Origin: Halococcus agarilyticus
Lineage (GTDB): Archaea; Halobacteriota; Halobacteria; Halobacteriales; Halococcaceae
Reading direction: 5' to 3'
Assembly: GCF_000334895.1 (NCBI RefSeq)
Contig: NZ_BAFM01000008.1
Span: forward strand, 1 to 64,000
Length of the DNA stretch: 64,000 nucleotides
The notes beneath the pieces are model-generated. The model did no database searches, was not told the DNA's origin, and saw nothing but the letters and a program-made list of their open reading frames with translations. The position numbers were made by a program, and so were the translations under genes. Of the stretch, positions 60,049 to 64,000 are shown one piece after another; the stretch's first letter is position 1, and each line of letters starts with the position of its first letter.

Positions 60049-60548
60049 CGACCGACCGCGATCGGGGCCGAGCGTGGACGTTCGGCGACGACATCGACAC
60101 CGATCAGATCACGCCCTCGCGGTTCATCGTCTCCAGTGATCCGGACGAACTCGCCGAGCACGCGTTCGAGGACCTCCGCCCGGCGTTCGCGGCGGAGGTC
60201 TCGGCGGGCGATTACGTCGTCGCGGGCCACAACTTCGGCTCCGGTTCGTCGCGCGAACACGCCCCGCTCTCGCTCGTCGGCGCGGGCGTCGCGGGGATCG
60301 TCGCGCAGTCGTTCGCACGGATCTTCTTCCGGAACGCGCTCAACCTCGGGCTCCCGGTCGTGATCTGCCCGGCCGCCGACCGGATCGACGACGGCGACGA
60401 CGTCAGCATCGACCTCGACGAGGGCTCCGTTCGCAACCACACGACCGACGAAACCTACGACGCCGAGTCGCTCCCCGAGTTCCTCCAGTCCCTGGTCGAC
60501 GAGGGTGGGCTGAAACCGTACACGAAGACGAAACTCGGCACGGAGTAG
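60045..60548 (+). CDS. Aconitase-family hydratase, small subunit (LeuD-like)
   Basis: A 167-residue swivelling-domain subunit. Substrate loop GHNFGSGSSREHAPLSLVGA and the N-terminal TFGDDIDTDQITPSRFI are the LeuD/DmdB hallmarks; FFRNALNLGLPVVICP and the acidic C-terminus complete it. It forms the heterodimer with the large subunit and contributes to substrate recognition. The loop sequence does not reveal whether the substrate has a large side chain. It is the last gene of the operon and is followed by a gap containing CGAACG-ATCGTC-CGTTCG, which may be a 3'-end hairpin. Confidence 0.85.
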   Translation: MTTDRDRGRAWTFGDDIDTDQITPSRFIVSSDPDELAEHAFEDLRPAFAAEVSAGDYVVAGHNFGSGSSREHAPLSLVGAGVAGIVAQSFARIFFRNALNLGLPVVICPAADRIDDGDDVSIDLDEGSVRNHTTDETYDAESLPEFLQSLVDEGGLKPYTKTKLGTE

Positions 60549-60699
60549 TGCGTCGCAAAGCAACGAACGATCGTCCGTTCGTAGCCGCGAGATTACAACT
60601 AACTGCACGAATTGATTCAGTGCGATCGGTGATGACGTTTCACGCTCGTCCAGGTGCGTCGGCGGTCGATGCGTCGGTTGCTGCCGGTGACGTCGGTTG

Positions 60700-62604
60700 C
60701 TACGGATCGCTTGGCTCGTCCATCTCGGTCTCGGACAGCCGGATGCCCTTGCCGGCGAGGTGGCGGAGCTGCTGGCGGACGAAGTCCTCCTCGCGCGTGC
60801 CCCGGGTCGCGAGGACGTACATCCGGGAGTTGCCCGCCGGGCGCATCGTCCGGCCGGCGCGCTGGGACGCCTGACGGCGCGACCCACCCAGTCCGGAGGC
60901 CACGATGGCGACCTCGGCGTTCGGCAGGTCGATCCCCTCGTCGCCGACCCGCGAGACGATCAGGCGAGTCCGTTCGCCACGCCGGAACTCGTCGAACAGC
61001 CGCTCGCGCTCGGCGTGGCGGGTTTCGCCACTGATGAACGGCACGTCGAGCGCTTCGGCGTACTCACTTCCCTGATCGAGCCAGTCGACGAACACGAGTG
61101 CCTTCGCGTCGGGATGGTCGTCGAGCAAGGAGCGGACGGCGTCGAGCTTTGCTGAGTTCGTCCCGGCGACCTGCCGACGTTCGTGACCTTCGGCGCTCGC
61201 GTACGCCTCGCGGTCGATCTCGCTCCCCCACGGTACGTACCGGAGTTCGACCTCGGGCTCGGCGACGAACCCCGCCTCGAACAGCTTCGCCCAGTCGGTC
61301 CCGATCGGCGGACCGATGAGGGTGAATATTTCTGATTCTTTGTCGTCCTCTCGGACGGGTGTTGCCGACAATCCGAGTCGTCGCTTGGCCTGGAGATCCG
61401 CGCTCCGGCGGAAGATCCGGCTAGGAATGTGATGAACTTCGTCGTAGACGATCAGTCCCCACCGGCGCTCGTCGAAGAGTTTGCGATGGCGATCCATCCC
61501 GGCCGTTCGGTAGGTGGCGATCGTCACCGGACGGATCGACTTCTCGCCGCCGTGGTACTCGCCGACCTGGTCCGGGTCGAGATCGGTGTGGGTGAGCAGT
61601 TGGTCGCGCCACTGGCCCGCGAGTTCGCGGCTCGGTGCGAGCACGAGAGTCTCGCCGCCGACGTCAGCGAGTGCGGCGATCGCGGCGATCGTCTTTCCGC
61701 TGCCCGGTGGCCCGACCAGCACGCCCGCACCCGAGTCGAGGAACTGCTCGACCCACTCGCGCTGATACTCTCGAAGATCGAGTCCGAGATCGACGTCGAG
61801 TGCCGCACCGCGTTCGAGATCGCGCTGGTCCTGGACCGGGTAGCCCGCGTCGTAGAGCGTCCGCTTGATCTCGCTCTCGCTTCCTTCGACCACCCAGCTC
61901 TCGGTGTCGGTGATCGGCGCGTGGAGGTGATCGTCGTCGAGATGCTGACGGGCGACGTTGCCCATCAGCGACGGGTTTGCGGCTTCGAGCACGGTGTACC
62001 CGTCGGGATGGGTTGTCAGCGCGAACTGTCGGGCGCGATCCCACTGGCTCGTGATCCACTCCTCCAAGTCGGGCGCGCGCTCCGGAAGCACGTCGCGGAT
62101 CGTGCCGATGAACTCGTCGAGATGGTCCTGTGGCGACCACCAGACGTCCTCCTCGCGGATCTCGTAGATGTACGCCCCCTCACCCGACGAGTCGACGAGG
62201 TGGGCGAACTGGGTGAGCTGGGCGCGGGTGAACTGCTCCGGATGTTCGACCACGATCTCCCGACGCTCCGGGAAGACGACGACGTGCTCGCGGTCGACGA
62301 ACGCGGCGAACTCGGCCGGATACCAGATCACGGGGTCGCCCTCCACGTCAGCACGCTCGATCCCGCCGGTTGCGGCCAGTTCGTCGAGCGCGTCGCTCGC
62401 CTCGGCGTGCGACCAGTCGCGTTCGCGGGCGATCTGCCCCGCCGTCGCGACGGGTCGACCGAGGTCTTCGAGCGCCGCCCGGAACTCCGCCGCCGTCATC
62501 GCCGGATCAGGATGGTCCTCCGTCGGTTCGGCGTCGATGTCCCGTATCGCCGGTTCGGTCTCCCCCTCGTTCTCTTCTGGCGAGCCGTCGTTCGCGTCGG
62601 TCAC
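60700..62604 (-). CDS. XPB/Rad25-like DEAH-box helicase
   Basis: A 634-residue superfamily 2 helicase of the XPB-like archaeal type. Walker A GPPGSGKTIAAIAALA, the Walker B YDEVHHIPSR, LSATPVREDDKE and the arginine-finger region QRAGRTMRPAGN are present. The N-terminal 230 residues contain a winged-helix-like part (GQIARERDWSHAEASDALDE) and a damage-recognition-like segment. It probably acts in DNA repair or transcription-related remodelling. It is convergent with the catabolic operon and downstream of the DAACS-type symporter gene. Confidence 0.85.
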   Translation of the reverse strand: MTDANDGSPEENEGETEPAIRDIDAEPTEDHPDPAMTAAEFRAALEDLGRPVATAGQIARERDWSHAEASDALDELAATGGIERADVEGDPVIWYPAEFAAFVDREHVVVFPERREIVVEHPEQFTRAQLTQFAHLVDSSGEGAYIYEIREEDVWWSPQDHLDEFIGTIRDVLPERAPDLEEWITSQWDRARQFALTTHPDGYTVLEAANPSLMGNVARQHLDDDHLHAPITDTESWVVEGSESEIKRTLYDAGYPVQDQRDLERGAALDVDLGLDLREYQREWVEQFLDSGAGVLVGPPGSGKTIAAIAALADVGGETLVLAPSRELAGQWRDQLLTHTDLDPDQVGEYHGGEKSIRPVTIATYRTAGMDRHRKLFDERRWGLIVYDEVHHIPSRIFRRSADLQAKRRLGLSATPVREDDKESEIFTLIGPPIGTDWAKLFEAGFVAEPEVELRYVPWGSEIDREAYASAEGHERRQVAGTNSAKLDAVRSLLDDHPDAKALVFVDWLDQGSEYAEALDVPFISGETRHAERERLFDEFRRGERTRLIVSRVGDEGIDLPNAEVAIVASGLGGSRRQASQRAGRTMRPAGNSRMYVLATRGTREEDFVRQQLRHLAGKGIRLSETEMDEPSDP

Positions 62605-62685
62605 TGCTCGGAGGGAGGGCCACTGCGGACAAACGGTTTGCGTCTCGATCGCGCTCGTGATCGGCCATCGGTCGCCGGAACGGTC

Positions 62686-64000
62686 TCAGTCGTTCGCGCT
62701 GGAGGCGGCTGCATCCGGCGACGACCGGCTGCCGACCCACACACCCTTGGAGAAGTCGATGGCGTCGTTGTACTTCGCCGCGAGCGCCGTCACCGCGAGA
62801 TCGCCGGTCACGTTGTTCGTCGTGGCGATCCGACCGAGGATCGGGTCGACGGCGGCGACGAAGCCCACGACGGTCAGGGGGAGCCCGAGCGCATTGAGGA
62901 TGATCGTGAGCATGATGAGCCCGGCACCGGGGACGCCCGCGGTGCCGATACTGACGAGCACGACCGTCGCGAGCACCGTCACCTGCTCGCCGATCCCGAG
63001 CGAAACGCCGACGACGTTGGCCGCGAAGACTGCCGTGACGGCCTGGCGGATCGCCGCGCCGTCCATGTTGATCGTCGCGCCCAGCGGGAGGGAGAACCCG
63101 TACACCGACTCGTCGACCGCGAGATTGTCGCGGGCGTCGGCAATCGTCACCGGGAGCGTGCCGCTCGACGACCGGATCGAGAACGCGGTCACCATCGCGT
63201 CCTTCGCGCCCGAGAGGAAGGCGATCGGCGACTGGCCGAGCAGCCCCGCGGTGATGAGTCCGAGGTAGGTCACGCCGATGTGGATCGCGATCCCGAGCGC
63301 GACCACGCCGACCAGCGACGCGAGCGAGACGATCCCCGCGATCCCGTTGGTCGCAAGCGACGCCGCCGTCAGCGCGAACACGCCGAGGACGCCGTACTCC
63401 ATCACGCCCCAGACGATCGCGAACAGCGCCTCCGTGCCGGCGTCGACGAACTCGAAGAACGTCTCGCTCCCCGCCCGCACCCGCTCGTCGTCGGTCCGAT
63501 CCCGGACCCACGCGAGGCCGAGCCCGAACACCACGACGAAGAAGATGATCGAGAGGAGATCGCCCTCCGCCATCGCCCCGATCGGGTTGTCTGGCACGAT
63601 CCCGAGCACGACCTCGGCGATCGAGGGTGCGCTCGCCGACTCGGCCTCGCCGGGGACGAACTCCTGGCCGGCTCCCGGCTGGAGCAGGTTCGCGACCGCG
63701 AGGCCGATGGTCGCCGCGATCGCGGTCGTCACCACGTACAGTCCGACGACCGTGCCACCGACGCGACCGAGCCGCGCGGGCGAGAGGCGCTCCATGCCGG
63801 CGAGCAGCGTGAACACGACCAGCGGGACGACGAGCATGTTGAGCAGCGAGAGGAAGAGATCCCCGAGCGGCTGGAGCCGGGTCGCCGGTTCGCCGACGAC
63901 CAGCCCGACGATCGCGCCGAGAACGAACCCGGCGGCGATGCGGTAGACGATGGGGACCGAGCGGTACGCGCTTGCTGCACGACGGACGGGTGCCGAATTC
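62686..64000 (-). CDS. DAACS-family dicarboxylate/amino-acid:cation symporter, N-terminus outside window
   Basis: A sodium- or proton-coupled symporter of the glutamate/C4-dicarboxylate family; about 437 residues are visible. The serine-rich re-entrant loop IRSSSGTLPVTI, the motif INMDGAAIRQAV and the C-terminal TTNNVTGDLAVTALAAKYND are characteristic. The frame remains open to the right edge (SAYRSVPIVYRIAAGFVLG in the first helix), so I take the start to lie just beyond; a shorter start at ATG 63837 would lose helix 1. It could bring in C4 acids or glutamate. It is encoded upstream of and on the same strand as the helicase gene. Confidence 0.88.
   Translation of the reverse strand, partial: NSAPVRRAASAYRSVPIVYRIAAGFVLGAIVGLVVGEPATRLQPLGDLFLSLLNMLVVPLVVFTLLAGMERLSPARLGRVGGTVVGLYVVTTAIAATIGLAVANLLQPGAGQEFVPGEAESASAPSIAEVVLGIVPDNPIGAMAEGDLLSIIFFVVVFGLGLAWVRDRTDDERVRAGSETFFEFVDAGTEALFAIVWGVMEYGVLGVFALTAASLATNGIAGIVSLASLVGVVALGIAIHIGVTYLGLITAGLLGQSPIAFLSGAKDAMVTAFSIRSSSGTLPVTIADARDNLAVDESVYGFSLPLGATINMDGAAIRQAVTAVFAANVVGVSLGIGEQVTVLATVVLVSIGTAGVPGAGLIMLTIILNALGLPLTVVGFVAAVDPILGRIATTNNVTGDLAVTALAAKYNDAIDFSKGVWVGSRSSPDAAASSAND

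Noticed and set aside
58732-60548. Leucine-biosynthesis leuCD.
   Set aside because: No leuA or leuB is near, and the genes end a catabolic operon with a CoA-transferase and lyase; the broader aconitase-family hydratase reading fits better, although an isopropylmalate isomerase cannot be excluded by sequence alone.

Overview
The window is haloarchaeal chromosome. Most of it is very GC-rich and encodes acidic proteins. Promoters look archaeal (TATA-like box about 25-30 bases before the start codon, little or no leader, almost no Shine-Dalgarno sites). The gene content is typical of Halobacteria: HTH-10 (bacterio-opsin-activator-like) regulators, DUF5791, CPxCG micro-proteins, archaeal cobalamin genes (cobY, cbiZ) and an XPB-like helicase. 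I lean towards a Halococcus-like organism, but the sequence alone does not prove a genus.

Layout. (1) 1-4.04 kb is a worn defence region. An AT-rich McrB/McrC-like restriction pair, entering from the left edge, runs straight into the C-terminal stump of a GC-rich Eco57I/PglX-type methylase. A hairpin array and a UPF0175 antitoxin/PIN toxin pair with a frameshifted toxin follow. (2) 4.07-17.5 kb is ordinary housekeeping: CoA pyrophosphatase-type Nudix, glucosyl-3-phosphoglycerate-synthase-like transferase, regulators, aldo/keto reductase, SDR, DUF5791, an AP-superfamily phosphatase, inorganic pyrophosphatase, PadR. It is interrupted by two further repeat-rich gaps. (3) 17.8-26.5 kb is a nine-gene cobalamin operon for the late steps and salvage (cobT, cbiA, cbiB, cobS, cobY, cobD, cbiZ, cobO-type adenosyltransferase, cbiP). 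A palindrome sits at its probable promoter. A PhoU-type regulator follows.

(4) 27.98-60.55 kb is a catabolic island and the most interesting part. It has two dihydropyrimidinase/hydantoinase-type amidohydrolases, an NCS2 nucleobase permease and a CocE-type hydrolase. It has a molybdenum hydroxylase (FAD, Mo and 2Fe-2S subunits) with a CoxG-like protein, and two CaiB/BaiF CoA-transferases. It also has a frameshifted cyclase, two IclR regulators, two MmgE/PrpD proteins, a complete Liv-type ABC importer and a fumarate-reductase-type flavoprotein. The rightward operon 52.8-60.5 kb reads SnoaL, LLM flavin oxidoreductase, isochorismatase-type amidase, amidohydrolase, CoA-transferase, HMG-CoA-lyase-like protein, and LeuC/LeuD-like hydratase. 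My inference is that the island imports an N-heterocycle, cyclic imide or pyrimidine-like compound. It would hydroxylate and open the ring, release ammonia, hydrate the resulting unsaturated dicarboxylate, activate it with CoA and cleave it to central metabolites. The substrate is unknown. A conserved 17-bp inverted repeat (GTTCC-N7-GGAAC) recurs around both IclR genes and is the likely operator.

(5) 60.7-64.0 kb holds an XPB-like helicase and a DAACS-type dicarboxylate/amino-acid symporter cut by the right edge.

The two frameshifts (PIN toxin, cyclase) both look like one missing base in a G/C run, so they may be sequencing errors rather than true pseudogenes.
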